Source: Pseudomonadota bacterium
Lineage (GTDB): Bacteria; Pseudomonadota; Gammaproteobacteria; Burkholderiales; Burkholderiaceae_C
DNA length: 64,000 nucleotides
Assembly (NCBI GenBank): GCA_029779845.1
Contig: JAKOZT010000121.1
Location: forward strand, 1-64,000
Direction: 5' to 3'
Shown here: positions 7,800-19,347 of the stretch, piece after piece
Numbering within the stretch: position 1 is the stretch's first letter
How the letters are laid out: each line of letters begins with the position of its first letter
Notes under the pieces: model-generated
Databases searched by the model: none
The model's input: only the letters and a program-made list of their open reading frames with translations
What the model was told of the DNA's origin: nothing
Program-made: the position numbers and the translations under genes

Positions 7800-8435
7800 A
7801 TGCAGAGTCTGCTTCCGCTTCTGGCCGCGCTCGCCGGCTACCTGATCGGCTCCTTGTCCTTCGCCGTCATCGTCAGCCGCGTGATGGGCCTGGACGACCC
7901 GCGCAGCTACGGCTCGGGCAACCCGGGCGCGACCAACGTGCTGCGCTCGGGCAACAAGGCCGCGGCCATCCTGACGTTGCTGTTCGATGCGCTCAAGGGC
8001 TACGTGCCGGTGCTGCTGGTGGCGCTGTTCGGCGCGCCCTACGGCCTGGGCGAAGGCACGGCGGCGCTGGTCGGGCTGGCGGCCTTCGTCGGCCACCTCT
8101 GGCCGGTGTTCTTCGGCTTCAAGGGCGGCAAGGGCGTGGCCACCGCGGCCGGCGTGATCCTGGCGCTCAACCCCTGGCTGGGCGCGGCGACACTGCTGAC
8201 CTGGATCATCATCGCGGCGTTCTTCCGCTACTCGTCACTGGCGGCGATCGTCGCCGCGCTGTTCGCGCCGTTCTATCAGCTGCTGATCTGGGGCGGCGGG
8301 CCGGCCGCGATCGCGGTGGCGGTGATGGGCCTGCTGCTGATCTGGCGCCACAGCGCCAACATCCAGAAGCTGCTCAAGGGCACCGAGAGCAAGATCGGCC
8401 GCAAGGCCCCCGCCGGCGGAGCGGCGAAGCGATGA
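7800..8435 (+). CDS. plsY: Glycerol-3-phosphate acyltransferase PlsY
   Basis: This 211-residue polytopic inner-membrane protein transfers an acyl group from acyl-phosphate to glycerol-3-phosphate, the first step of phospholipid synthesis. The three PlsY motifs are present: [13 protein letters not shown] near 38-50, FKGGKGVAT near 103-111, and a third GT-containing loop near the C-terminus. Length is normal. A CAGAAT hexamer at 7764-7769 may be the -10 element. The stop overlaps the trpS start (ATGA), so the two are coupled. Confidence 0.93.
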   Translation: MQSLLPLLAALAGYLIGSLSFAVIVSRVMGLDDPRSYGSGNPGATNVLRSGNKAAAILTLLFDALKGYVPVLLVALFGAPYGLGEGTAALVGLAAFVGHLWPVFFGFKGGKGVATAAGVILALNPWLGAATLLTWIIIAAFFRYSSLAAIVAALFAPFYQLLIWGGGPAAIAVAVMGLLLIWRHSANIQKLLKGTESKIGRKAPAGGAAKR

Positions 8436-9736
8436 GCAAGCGAGTCCTCACCGGCATCACCACCACCGGCACGCCGCACCTGGGCAACTACGTCGGCGCG
8501 ATCCGCCCGGCCATCGCCGCGAGCCGGCAGCCCGGCGTCGAGAGCTTCTTCTTCCTGGCCGACTACCACGCGCTGATCAAGTGCGACGAGCCGGCGCGCA
8601 TCGAGCGTTCGCGCCTGGAGATCGCCGCCACCTGGCTGGCCGCGGGGCTGGACACGCAGCGCGTGTTCTTCTACCGGCAAAGCGACATCCCCGAGATCCC
8701 CGAGCTGACCTGGCTGCTGACCTGCGTCACGCCCAAGGGCCTGATGAACCGCGCGCACGCCTACAAGGCCGCCGCCGATGCGAACCAGGAAGCCGGCGAA
8801 GACATCGACGCCGGCGTGACGATGGGCCTGTTCAGCTACCCCATCCTGATGGCGGCCGACATCCTGATGTTCAACGCCCACGAGGTGCCGGTGGGGCGCG
8901 ACCAGGTGCAGCACCTCGAGATGGCGCGCGACATCGCGGCGCGCTTCAACCACCTGTTCGGCAATGGGCGCGAGCACTTCGTGCTGCCCGAGGTGGTGGT
9001 CGACGAGCAGGTCGCGACGCTGCCGGGGCTGGACGGCCGCAAGATGTCCAAGAGCTACGACAACACGATCCCGCTGTTCGACGGCGGCGCCAAGGGCTTG
9101 CAGGCGGCGATCGCGCGCATCGTCACCGACTCGAAGCTGCCCGGCGAGCCCAAGGACCCGGACAGCGCGCACCTCGTGACCATCCACGACGCCTTCGCGA
9201 GCGCGGAGGAACGCGCGCAGTTCCGCGCCGACCTGAAGGCCGGTCTGGGCTGGGGCGACGCCAAGCAGCGTGTCTTCGAGCGGCTCGAGCGCGACATCGC
9301 GCCGATGCGCGCGCGCTACGAGGAGTTGATCGCGCATCCGGCGCGCATCGAGGACGCGCTGATGGAAGGCGCGCGCAAGGCGCGTGCGATCGCTGCGCCG
9401 TTCCTGCTGCAACTGCGCGAAGCCGTCGGCCTGCGGCGCATGACGGCGGCGCTGTCGACGGCCAGCGAGAAGCCCGCCGCCGCCAAGGCGAAACTGCCCG
9501 AGTTCAAGCAGTACCGCGAGGCCGACGGGCGCTTCTACTTCAAGCTGCTCGCCGGCGATGGCCGCCTGCTGCTGCAAAGCGAGGGCTTCGCCAGCGGCAA
9601 GGAGGCCGGCCAGTCGGTGGCGCGGCTCAAGCGCGAGGGCGGGGCGGCGCTGGCGGCGGTGGCCGCTGCGCGCGGCGAGGGCGTCAGCGAAGCCGATGTT
9701 GCCGAGGCCTTGACGGCACTGATGGCCGAGGAATGA
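8432..9736 (+). CDS. trpS: Tryptophanyl-tRNA synthetase with C-terminal extension
   Basis: This class I synthetase charges tRNA-Trp. The HIGH-type motif is TPHLGNY (residues 14-20) and the KMSKS motif is in [10 protein letters not shown] (about 205). At 434 residues it is about 100 longer than the usual enzyme of about 335. The extra C-terminus, from about residue 350, includes [20 protein letters not shown], which resembles the DUF1508/YegP repeat. Start and stop overlap with plsY and purN, so this is a tightly coupled operon. Confidence 0.93.
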   Translation: MSKRVLTGITTTGTPHLGNYVGAIRPAIAASRQPGVESFFFLADYHALIKCDEPARIERSRLEIAATWLAAGLDTQRVFFYRQSDIPEIPELTWLLTCVTPKGLMNRAHAYKAAADANQEAGEDIDAGVTMGLFSYPILMAADILMFNAHEVPVGRDQVQHLEMARDIAARFNHLFGNGREHFVLPEVVVDEQVATLPGLDGRKMSKSYDNTIPLFDGGAKGLQAAIARIVTDSKLPGEPKDPDSAHLVTIHDAFASAEERAQFRADLKAGLGWGDAKQRVFERLERDIAPMRARYEELIAHPARIEDALMEGARKARAIAAPFLLQLREAVGLRRMTAALSTASEKPAAAKAKLPEFKQYREADGRFYFKLLAGDGRLLLQSEGFASGKEAGQSVARLKREGGAALAAVAAARGEGVSEADVAEALTALMAEE

Positions 9737-10359
9737 AGAACATCGTCGTCCTGATCTCGGGACGCGGCTCCAACATGGAGGCCATCGTTCAGGCCTGCGC
9801 CACCGAGGGCTGGAATGCGCGTATCGCCGCGGTGGTGAGCAACCGGCCCGACGCGGCCGGCCTCGACTTCGCCCGCGCGCGCGGCATCGCCACCGCGGTG
9901 GTCGACCATCGCGGCCACGCGTCGCGCGAGAGCTTCGATGCCGAGCTGCAACGCAGCGTCGACGCCTTCGCGCCCGACGTGGTGGCGCTGGCCGGCTTCA
10001 TGCGCATCCTCACGCCGGGCTTCGTGGCGCACTACGCCGGCCGGCTGATCAACGTGCACCCCTCGCTGTTGCCCGCCTTCACCGGGCTGCACACGCACCG
10101 GCGCGCGCTGGAGTCGGGCTGCAAGGCCGCCGGCACGACGGTGCACTTCGTCACCGCCGACCTCGATCACGGGCCCATCATCGCCCAGGCGGTGGTGCCG
10201 GTGCTGCCCGGCGACAGCGAGGAGACGCTCGCCGCGCGCGTGCTGGCGCGCGAGCATGTGCTCTATCCGCGCGCGCTGCGCTGGCTGGTCGACGACCTGC
10301 TGCGTGTCGACGGCCTCGTCGTGCGGCACACGCGCGGCGAACCACAACTCCTCGTCTGA
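9733..10359 (+). CDS. purN: Phosphoribosylglycinamide formyltransferase
   Basis: PurN transfers a formyl group from 10-formyl-THF to GAR in purine synthesis. The 208-residue protein shows the nucleotide-loop motif ISGRGSNME (8-16), the catalytic [10 protein letters not shown] (Asn about 108, His about 110) and the downstream Asp in DLDHGPII. Length is normal. It starts inside trpS (ATGA) and its stop overlaps the next gene by one base (TGATG). Confidence 0.95.
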   Translation: MKNIVVLISGRGSNMEAIVQACATEGWNARIAAVVSNRPDAAGLDFARARGIATAVVDHRGHASRESFDAELQRSVDAFAPDVVALAGFMRILTPGFVAHYAGRLINVHPSLLPAFTGLHTHRRALESGCKAAGTTVHFVTADLDHGPIIAQAVVPVLPGDSEETLAARVLAREHVLYPRALRWLVDDLLRVDGLVVRHTRGEPQLLV

Positions 10360-11618
10360 TGCATCCCAACGCCCTGCTCGAACACGCCACCGAACTGCTG
10401 CACCGCGTGCTGCAGTTCAAGCACCCGGCCGATGGCGTGGTGTCCGACTTCTTCCGCCAGAACAAGGCGCTGGGCAGCCGCGAGCGCCACACGCTGGCCG
10501 AGACCGCCTACGCCGTGCTGCGCCAGCGGCTGCTGTTCCAGCACCTCGCGCAGTCGGGCAAGGGCGAGATGGAGCGCCGCCTGGCCATCCTCGGCTGGCA
10601 GGGCAACGAAGGTTTCCTGCGCGCCGCGCTGTCCGAGCCCGAACAGCAGTGGCTGGTGCAGGTGAACGCGGTCGACCGCAGCGCGCTGCCCGAGAAGCTG
10701 CGCCACAACCTGCCCGACTGGCTGGCCGAGGCCTTGCAGCGCGAGCTCGGCGACGGGTTCTGGCCCTTCGTCGAGGCGATGAGCGCGGGCGCGCCACTCG
10801 ATCTGAGGGTCAACACCTTCAAGGCCAAGCGCGAGGCGGTGAAAGCCGCGCTGGCGGCCGCCGGCATCGCGGCCGAGGAGACGCCGTTCTCGCCGCTCGG
10901 CCTGCGCATCCACGGCAAGCCGGCGCTGCACAAGCTCGACGTGTTCACGCGCGGCGAGGTCGAGGTGCAGGACGAAGGCAGCCAGCTGCTTGCGCTGCTG
11001 CTCGACGCCAAGCGCGGCGAGATGGTGGCCGACTTCTGCGCCGGCGCCGGCGGCAAGACGCTCGCGCTCGGCGCGGCGATGCGCAACACCGGGCGGCTGT
11101 ACGCCTTCGACACTTCGGGCCACCGGCTCGCGGCGCTCAAGCCGCGGCTGGCGCGCAGCGGGCTGTCCAATGTCTACCCGGTACAGATCGCGCACGAACG
11201 CGACGAGCGCGTCAAGCGCCTGGCCGGTAAGCTCGACCGCGTGCTGGTCGACGCGCCGTGCTCAGGCCTGGGCACGCTGCGCCGCAACCCCGACCTGAAA
11301 TGGCGCCAGACGCCGCAGGCCATCGAGGAACTGCGCGCCAAGCAGGCGGCCATCCTCGCCAGCGCGGCGCGGCTGGTGAAGCCGGGCGGGCGGCTGGTCT
11401 ACGCCACTTGCAGCCTGCTGCGCGAGGAGAACGAGGCCATCGCGCTGGCTTTCGGCGAAGCACACGCGGCGAGCTTCCGCCCGATGCCGGCCGAGGAGGT
11501 GCTGGCCGCCGCCCACGTGGCGCGTAGCGCCGAACTGGTGCGCGAGGGCTTTCTGCGGCTCTGGCCGCAGCGTCACGGCACCGACGGGTTTTTCGCGGCT
11601 GTCTGGCAAAAAGCTTGA
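10359..11618 (+). CDS. RsmB-type rRNA (cytosine-C5) methyltransferase
   Basis: The 419-residue protein has an N-terminal NusB-like/RNA-binding part and a C-terminal Rossmann methyltransferase (from about 200). The SAM site is ADFCAGAGGKTLALG. The two family cysteines are in DAPCSGLGTLRRNPD and YATCSLLREE. RsmB makes m5C967 in 16S rRNA; homologues with this domain layout are often annotated as RsmB, and other NOP2/Sun members are possible. It is last in the plsY-trpS-purN run. Confidence 0.88.
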   Translation: MHPNALLEHATELLHRVLQFKHPADGVVSDFFRQNKALGSRERHTLAETAYAVLRQRLLFQHLAQSGKGEMERRLAILGWQGNEGFLRAALSEPEQQWLVQVNAVDRSALPEKLRHNLPDWLAEALQRELGDGFWPFVEAMSAGAPLDLRVNTFKAKREAVKAALAAAGIAAEETPFSPLGLRIHGKPALHKLDVFTRGEVEVQDEGSQLLALLLDAKRGEMVADFCAGAGGKTLALGAAMRNTGRLYAFDTSGHRLAALKPRLARSGLSNVYPVQIAHERDERVKRLAGKLDRVLVDAPCSGLGTLRRNPDLKWRQTPQAIEELRAKQAAILASAARLVKPGGRLVYATCSLLREENEAIALAFGEAHAASFRPMPAEEVLAAAHVARSAELVREGFLRLWPQRHGTDGFFAAVWQKA

Positions 11619-11702
11619 TTTCCAGGGCAAACGCCGTCATCTGACGCGAACATGCCTGGGCGATCCGCGTAGTTTCCGAACCACAAAAACTGCCCCGGCC
11701 TC

Positions 11703-11708
11703 TACAAT
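11703..11708 (+). promoter_or_regulatory. Probable -10 element of the desaturase gene
   Basis: TACAAT, within the recurrent sequence ACAATCGCGGC also seen before other genes here, 39 bases upstream of the ATG at 11748. I see no good -35 hexamer at 16-18 bases spacing. Confidence 0.45.
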
Positions 11709-11747
11709 CGCGGCGCCGTTGTTGTTGACGGCAGTTCAGGCGGGTTC

Positions 11748-12971
11748 ATGGATATTCTTCAGTCGGTTCGGGATGGCGTCGTGTCGTGGTTGGCCCATGG
11801 CCTGCTCGATGCAGCCTGGTGGCAGGTGCTGGCCTTCACGCTGGTGGTCACCCACATCACCATCGCGGCGGTGACGATCTTCCTGCACCGCTCGCAGGCG
11901 CACCGCGCGCTCGACCTCGGGCCGGTCCCGTCGCACTTCTTCCGCTTCTGGCTGTGGCTGACCACCGGCATGGTCACCAAGGAATGGGTGGCGATCCACC
12001 GCAAGCACCACGCCAAGTGCGAAACCGAGGAAGACCCGCACAGCCCGCAGACGCGCGGCATCCGCACCGTGCTGCTGCAAGGCGCCGAGCTCTACCGTGC
12101 CGAAGCGAAGGTGCCCGAGACGGCCGCCAAGTACGGCCATGGCACGCCCGACGACTGGCTCGAGCGCAAGGTCTACAGCCGCTTCAGCTGGCAGGGCGTG
12201 GGCCTGATGCTGATCATCGATCTGCTGCTGTTCGGCGCCATCGGCGCCACGGTGTGGGCGGTGCAGATGCTGTGGATCCCGATCAACGCCGCCGGCATCA
12301 TCAACGGCATCGGCCACTGGTGGGGCTACCGCAACTTCGAGGCGCCCGATGCGTCGACCAACGTCTCGCCCTGGGGCATCGTGATCGGCGGCGAGGAGCT
12401 GCACAACAACCACCACACCTACCCGACCTCGGCGAAGTTCTCGGTCAAGCCCTACGAGTTCGACATCGGCTGGGGCTACATCCGTGCGATGGAGCTGATC
12501 GGCTGGGCCAAGGTGCGCAAGACGCCGCCGATGCTCAAGCTCGGCGAGGTCAAGCCGGTGGCCGACGGCAAGACGCTGGAGGCGGTGATCGCCAACCGCT
12601 ACGAGGTGATGGCCAAGTACGCCAAGGAGCTGCGCGGCGCCTGCGCCAGCGAGCTGGATCGGCTCAAGGCGCAAGGCGGCGAGAACACCGCGCGCATGCG
12701 CCAGATGCTGATCGCCAAGCGCTGGCTGCACCGCGACCACGACAAGATCCCCGCCGAACTGCGCGACAGCGTGGCCGAGGCGGCGGCCAGCTCGGCGGCG
12801 CTGAGCAAGCTGGTGGCGATGCGCGAGGAGCTGCGCCAGCTCTGGACGCGCACCAACGTCTCGGCCGAGCAGCTGGTGGCCGACCTGCAAGCCTGGTGCC
12901 GCAAGGCCGAGGACAGCGGGATCGCGGCGCTGCGCGAGTTCTCCTTGAAGCTGCGCGCGGCTCACGCATAA
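11748..12971 (+). CDS. Membrane fatty-acid (delta-9 type) desaturase
   Basis: The 407-residue protein has the three histidine boxes of acyl-CoA/acyl-lipid desaturases: HRSQAH (about 45-50), HRKHH (about 84-88) and HNNHH (about 219-223). Hydrophobic segments lie between them. It introduces a cis double bond using di-iron and O2, and so adjusts membrane fluidity. The C-terminal 120 residues are a charged helical extension. It stands alone, with a terminator 30 bases downstream. Confidence 0.88.
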   Translation: MDILQSVRDGVVSWLAHGLLDAAWWQVLAFTLVVTHITIAAVTIFLHRSQAHRALDLGPVPSHFFRFWLWLTTGMVTKEWVAIHRKHHAKCETEEDPHSPQTRGIRTVLLQGAELYRAEAKVPETAAKYGHGTPDDWLERKVYSRFSWQGVGLMLIIDLLLFGAIGATVWAVQMLWIPINAAGIINGIGHWWGYRNFEAPDASTNVSPWGIVIGGEELHNNHHTYPTSAKFSVKPYEFDIGWGYIRAMELIGWAKVRKTPPMLKLGEVKPVADGKTLEAVIANRYEVMAKYAKELRGACASELDRLKAQGGENTARMRQMLIAKRWLHRDHDKIPAELRDSVAEAAASSAALSKLVAMREELRQLWTRTNVSAEQLVADLQAWCRKAEDSGIAALREFSLKLRAAHA

Positions 12972-13000
12972 GCGCGGCGGGGCAAGCTCACCAAAACAAA

Positions 13001-13025
13001 AGGGCCGCGGATGCGGCCCTTTTTG
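13001..13025. terminator. Bidirectional intrinsic terminator
   Basis: AGGGCCGC-GGAT-GCGGCCCT followed by TTTTT on the plus strand and preceded by AAAACAAA, giving a U-tract on the minus strand. It lies between the convergent desaturase and rpmG genes and can serve both. Confidence 0.9.
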
Positions 13026-13043
13026 CTGGAAGCGGCTGAAGAC

Positions 13044-13211
13044 TTACTTCAGCTTGGTTTCCTTGTACTTGACGTGCTTTCGCGCGACCGGATCGAACTT
13101 CATGATCTCGATCTTCTCCGGCGTCGTCTTCTTGTTCTTGTCGGTCGTGTAGAAGTGACCGGTGCCGGCCGACGATTCCAGCTTGATCTTTTCGCGTCCA
13201 CCCTTGGCCAT
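13044..13211 (-). CDS. rpmG: 50S ribosomal protein L33
   Basis: The 55-residue basic protein starts [14 protein letters not shown] and contains the L33 core [12 protein letters not shown] and [14 protein letters not shown]. It has no zinc-binding cysteine pairs, so it is the Cys-free type. It lies 14 bases downstream of rpmB, the usual rpmB-rpmG operon of the large ribosomal subunit. Confidence 0.96.
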   Translation of the reverse strand: MAKGGREKIKLESSAGTGHFYTTDKNKKTTPEKIEIMKFDPVARKHVKYKETKLK

Positions 13212-13225
13212 GTCGGTCTCCTAGA

Positions 13226-13459
13226 TCAGAGTTCGCCCTTGGCACGCAGGTCGGCGACGACCTGTTCGATGCCGACCTTGTCGATCAGGCGCAGCGCGGC
13301 GTTGCTCACGCGCAGGCGCACCCAGCGGTTCTCGGTTTCCAGCCAGAAGCGGCGGTACTGCAGGTTGGGCAGGAAGCGACGCTTCGTTTTGTTGTTGGCG
13401 TGGGAGACGTTGTTCCCCACCATCGGGCGCTTGCCCGTGACCTGACAGACGCGTGCCAT
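13226..13459 (-). CDS. rpmB: 50S ribosomal protein L28
   Basis: The 77-residue protein starts [12 protein letters not shown] and has the L28 motifs [13 protein letters not shown] and [16 protein letters not shown]. Length is normal for proteobacteria. The single N-terminal Cys is not a zinc site. First gene of the rpmB-rpmG pair. Confidence 0.97.
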   Translation of the reverse strand: MARVCQVTGKRPMVGNNVSHANNKTKRRFLPNLQYRRFWLETENRWVRLRVSNAALRLIDKVGIEQVVADLRAKGEL

Positions 13460-13542
13460 CGCTCGCTACCTCTTCTATCCAGTGGAATTCGTGCCGACGG
13501 ATTTCGGCAAAGACCGCGAGTATAGCCCATTTCAACCGGGCG

Positions 13543-14634
<1,092 letters not shown>

Positions 14635-14712
14635 TCACGCGCGCAAGCCGCAACCCGGCGGCGGACGAGGGGCCCGCCCCGGGCCGTTGACACAAGACGA
14701 AGGGATGAACGT

Positions 14713-15378
14713 ATGGCAATGCTCTCCAATCTGGACCTGATCCGGCGTGTGCCGCTCTTCTCGATGCTCACGAACGATCAGGCGCAGAGCATCGCCGACA
14801 GCGTCGTCAAGCGGCGCTTCCGGCGCGGCGAGATCATCGTCGAGCACGGCAAGAAGTCCAACGCGCTGTTCATCCTGCTCACCGGCCGCGGCCGCGTGCT
14901 CACCTCCGACTCGCGCGGCCGCGAGGTCATCCTCGCGGTGCTGCAGCCGGGCGACTACGTCGGCGAGATGAGCCTGATCGACAACGAGCCGCATTCGGCC
15001 ACCGTGCGCGCCGAGGTGCAGACCGACATGCTGATCCTCGGCCGCGCCGAGTTCGCGCGCTGCCTGCCGGAGAACTCCAGCCTGTCGTACGCGATCATGC
15101 GCGGCCTGGTGCAGCGCCTGCGCAGCGCCGACCGCCAGATCGAATCGCTGGCGCTGCTCGACGTCTACGGCCGCGTGGCGCGCGCGCTGCTCGACATGGC
15201 CGAGATGGAGAACGGCCAGAAGCTCATCCGCAACAAGGTGTCGCGCCAGGATCTGGCCAAGATCGTCGGCGCCTCGCGCGAGATGGTCAGCCGCGTGATG
15301 AAGGACCTGGAAGAGCGCGGCATGGTGCACACGCAGGAGAACGGCTCGGTGATCATCAAGGAGCAGCTCACCGGCTGA
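14713..15378 (+). CDS. Crp/Fnr-family transcriptional regulator
   Basis: The 221-residue protein has a cyclic-nucleotide-binding-type beta barrel (about 12-125; motif GDYVGEMSLIDNEPHSATVRA) and a C-terminal winged helix (SRQDLAKIVGASREMVSRVMKDL, given here as overlapping parts). There is no Fnr-type cysteine cluster, so it is not an oxygen sensor of that kind. The barrel keeps the G-E-x-S-L and S-A-T-V-R elements of cAMP binders. AAGGGA lies 8 bases before the ATG. It is divergent from trxB. Its ligand is unknown. Confidence 0.85.
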   Translation: MAMLSNLDLIRRVPLFSMLTNDQAQSIADSVVKRRFRRGEIIVEHGKKSNALFILLTGRGRVLTSDSRGREVILAVLQPGDYVGEMSLIDNEPHSATVRAEVQTDMLILGRAEFARCLPENSSLSYAIMRGLVQRLRSADRQIESLALLDVYGRVARALLDMAEMENGQKLIRNKVSRQDLAKIVGASREMVSRVMKDLEERGMVHTQENGSVIIKEQLTG

Positions 15379-15406
15379 AACTGAAACAGCGGTAAGTGCT
15401 TCGAAA

Positions 15407-15433
15407 CGGGCGCCCTGCGGGGCGCCCGCTGCG
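15407..15433 (+). terminator. Terminator-like hairpin after the Crp-family gene
   Basis: CGGGCGCC-N6-GGCGCCCG is a perfect 8-base-pair stem (15407-15414 and 15421-15428). It is followed only by CTGCGTTTG, so the T tract is weak. Confidence 0.5.
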
Positions 15434-15483
15434 TTTGTGGCGCCGCACAATCCCGGCCTTTCGAGCTTGGCCAGGAGTGCTGC

Positions 15484-16602
15484 ATGGAAACGATGGATCG
15501 CCGCAAGACCCTGGCGATGCTCTCGACGCTGGTGTTGGCGGCCTGCGGTGGCGGCGGCGGTGGTTCGGACGACGCGCCGGCGCCGGTGGCGGGGAGCCCG
15601 GAGCCGGCGCCCGCGCCGGTGTCGCCCACGCCGCCGGCGCCCGCACCGAGCCCTTCGAGCCCCAGCCCGGCACCGGCCGGCACGAGCTACGGCAGCTTCA
15701 GCGCCGCTTCGCTGGGCGTAGGAGCCAGCACCAACGGCGCCGTTGCCTTTCCGTCCGACAACGCCTGGAACCGCGACATCTCGGCCGAGCCGGTCGATGC
15801 GAACTCGGCGGCGCTGATCGCCAGCATCGGCCTGAACACCGGGCTGCATCCGGACTTCGGCTCGGGCACCTACGAAGGCGCGCCGATCGGCATTCCCTAT
15901 GTGATCGTCTCGGGCACGCAGGCCAAGGTGGCGATGCGCTGGACGGCCTACGGCGAGGAGAGCGATCCGGGCCCGTACCCGGTGCCGTCCACCGCGCAGA
16001 TCGAGGGCGGCCCGAGCGGCGACGGCGACCGCCACGTGATCGTGATCGACAAGGACAACAACCGCCTGTACGAGCTGTACCGCGCCTTCCCGCAAAGCGG
16101 CGGCAGCTGGAACGCCGACTGCGGCGCGGTGTTCCACCTCGACAGCAACGACGTTCGCCCCGGCGGCGAGCCCGGCTGGACCAGCGCCGATGCCGCCGGA
16201 TTGCCGATCTTCCCCGGCCTGGCGCGCTACGAGGAAGCCGCGCTCGGCCCGGGCGGCATCCGCCACGCGCTGCGCTTCACGGTGGTCAACTCGCGCCGAG
16301 CCTATCTGCCGCCCGCAACGCACTACGCCTCGACCAAGACCGCCACGAACCTGCCTCCGATGGGCATGCGCGTGCGGCTGAAGGCGAGCTACGTCATTCC
16401 GTCGAGCTTCAGCACCGAGACGAAAGCGCTGCTGACCGCGATGAAGACCTACGGGATGATCATGGCCGACAACGGCAGCAACTGGTTCGTCAGCGGCGCG
16501 CCCGATTCGCGCTGGAACAACGACCGGCTGAATTCCGAGCTGGGCCAGGTCAAGGGCAGCGACTTCGAGGTGGTGCGCATGCAGGGCATCGTCACCGGCT
16601 GA
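15484..16602 (+). CDS. Uncharacterised lipoprotein with Pro/Ala-rich linker
   Basis: The 372-residue protein begins with a lipoprotein signal: [10 protein letters not shown], a short hydrophobic stretch, and lipobox LVLAAC. A Gly-rich and then Pro/Ala/Ser-rich tether of about 45 residues follows. The globular part from about residue 70 contains [23 protein letters not shown] and [16 protein letters not shown] recognise the FPSDNAWN start from secreted proteins of unknown function, not an enzyme class. It probably sits on the outer membrane. CACAAT at 15446-15451 is a likely -10 element. Confidence 0.7.
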   Translation: METMDRRKTLAMLSTLVLAACGGGGGGSDDAPAPVAGSPEPAPAPVSPTPPAPAPSPSSPSPAPAGTSYGSFSAASLGVGASTNGAVAFPSDNAWNRDISAEPVDANSAALIASIGLNTGLHPDFGSGTYEGAPIGIPYVIVSGTQAKVAMRWTAYGEESDPGPYPVPSTAQIEGGPSGDGDRHVIVIDKDNNRLYELYRAFPQSGGSWNADCGAVFHLDSNDVRPGGEPGWTSADAAGLPIFPGLARYEEAALGPGGIRHALRFTVVNSRRAYLPPATHYASTKTATNLPPMGMRVRLKASYVIPSSFSTETKALLTAMKTYGMIMADNGSNWFVSGAPDSRWNNDRLNSELGQVKGSDFEVVRMQGIVTG

Positions 16603-16637
16603 CGACCCCGCGCGAGCGCGGGCGTCCGGCTGCGAGG

Positions 16638-16649
16638 ACAATCGCGGCC
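16638..16649 (+). promoter_or_regulatory. ACAATCGCGGCC motif abutting the ygiQ start codon
   Basis: GACAAT (16637-16642) ends 7 bases before the GTG at 16650. If it is the -10 element, transcription would begin at or near the start codon (leaderless mRNA). The identical 12 bases abut the lpxC start. Confidence 0.45.
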
Positions 16650-18854
<2,205 letters not shown>

Positions 18855-18855
18855 C

Positions 18856-19293
18856 TCAGCCTTGCGGCAGCCTGCGCGGCTGGCCCTGCATGTCGATCGC
18901 CACGTAGGTCAGGTTCGCCTCGGTGACCTTCACGACCTGCAGGTTCGCCGGGTTGCGCTCGGCGTAGACCTCGACGTGCACGGTGATCGAGGTCGTGCCG
19001 ATGCGCTCGACGCGGGCGTAGAAGCTCAGCAGGTCGCCCACCGACACCGGCTGCTTGAAGACGAACTGGTTGACCGCCACCGTGGCGATGCGCCCCTTGG
19101 CGATGCGCGCCGGCAGCACCGCGCCGGCGAGGTCGACCTGCGCCATGATCCAGCCGCCGAAGATGTCGCCGTTGCCGTTCGCATCCGCCGGCATCGGCAT
19201 CACGCGCAGCACCAGCTGACGATCGTCCGGCAGCGTGCCGGGCGGCAGGTGCTGCGGGTCGGCGGGCGGGAGGGGGCTTGAAGTCTCGGGCAT
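18856..19293 (-). CDS. Acyl-CoA thioesterase, YciA-like hotdog fold
   Basis: The 145-residue protein has the hotdog motif [20 protein letters not shown], with the catalytic Asp in GDIFGGW, and [15 protein letters not shown]. YciA-type enzymes hydrolyse acyl-CoA in the cytoplasm, usually as hexamers. The start at 19293 is 54 bases from the divergent ABC exporter ATG, so the two may share a promoter region. Confidence 0.87.
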   Translation of the reverse strand: MPETSSPLPPADPQHLPPGTLPDDRQLVLRVMPMPADANGNGDIFGGWIMAQVDLAGAVLPARIAKGRIATVAVNQFVFKQPVSVGDLLSFYARVERIGTTSITVHVEVYAERNPANLQVVKVTEANLTYVAIDMQGQPRRLPQG

Positions 19294-19347
19294 GATCCTG
19301 CACCTGCGGTGAGCGTTGCCGCATTCTTCCACGCCCTCCCTCTCCCC

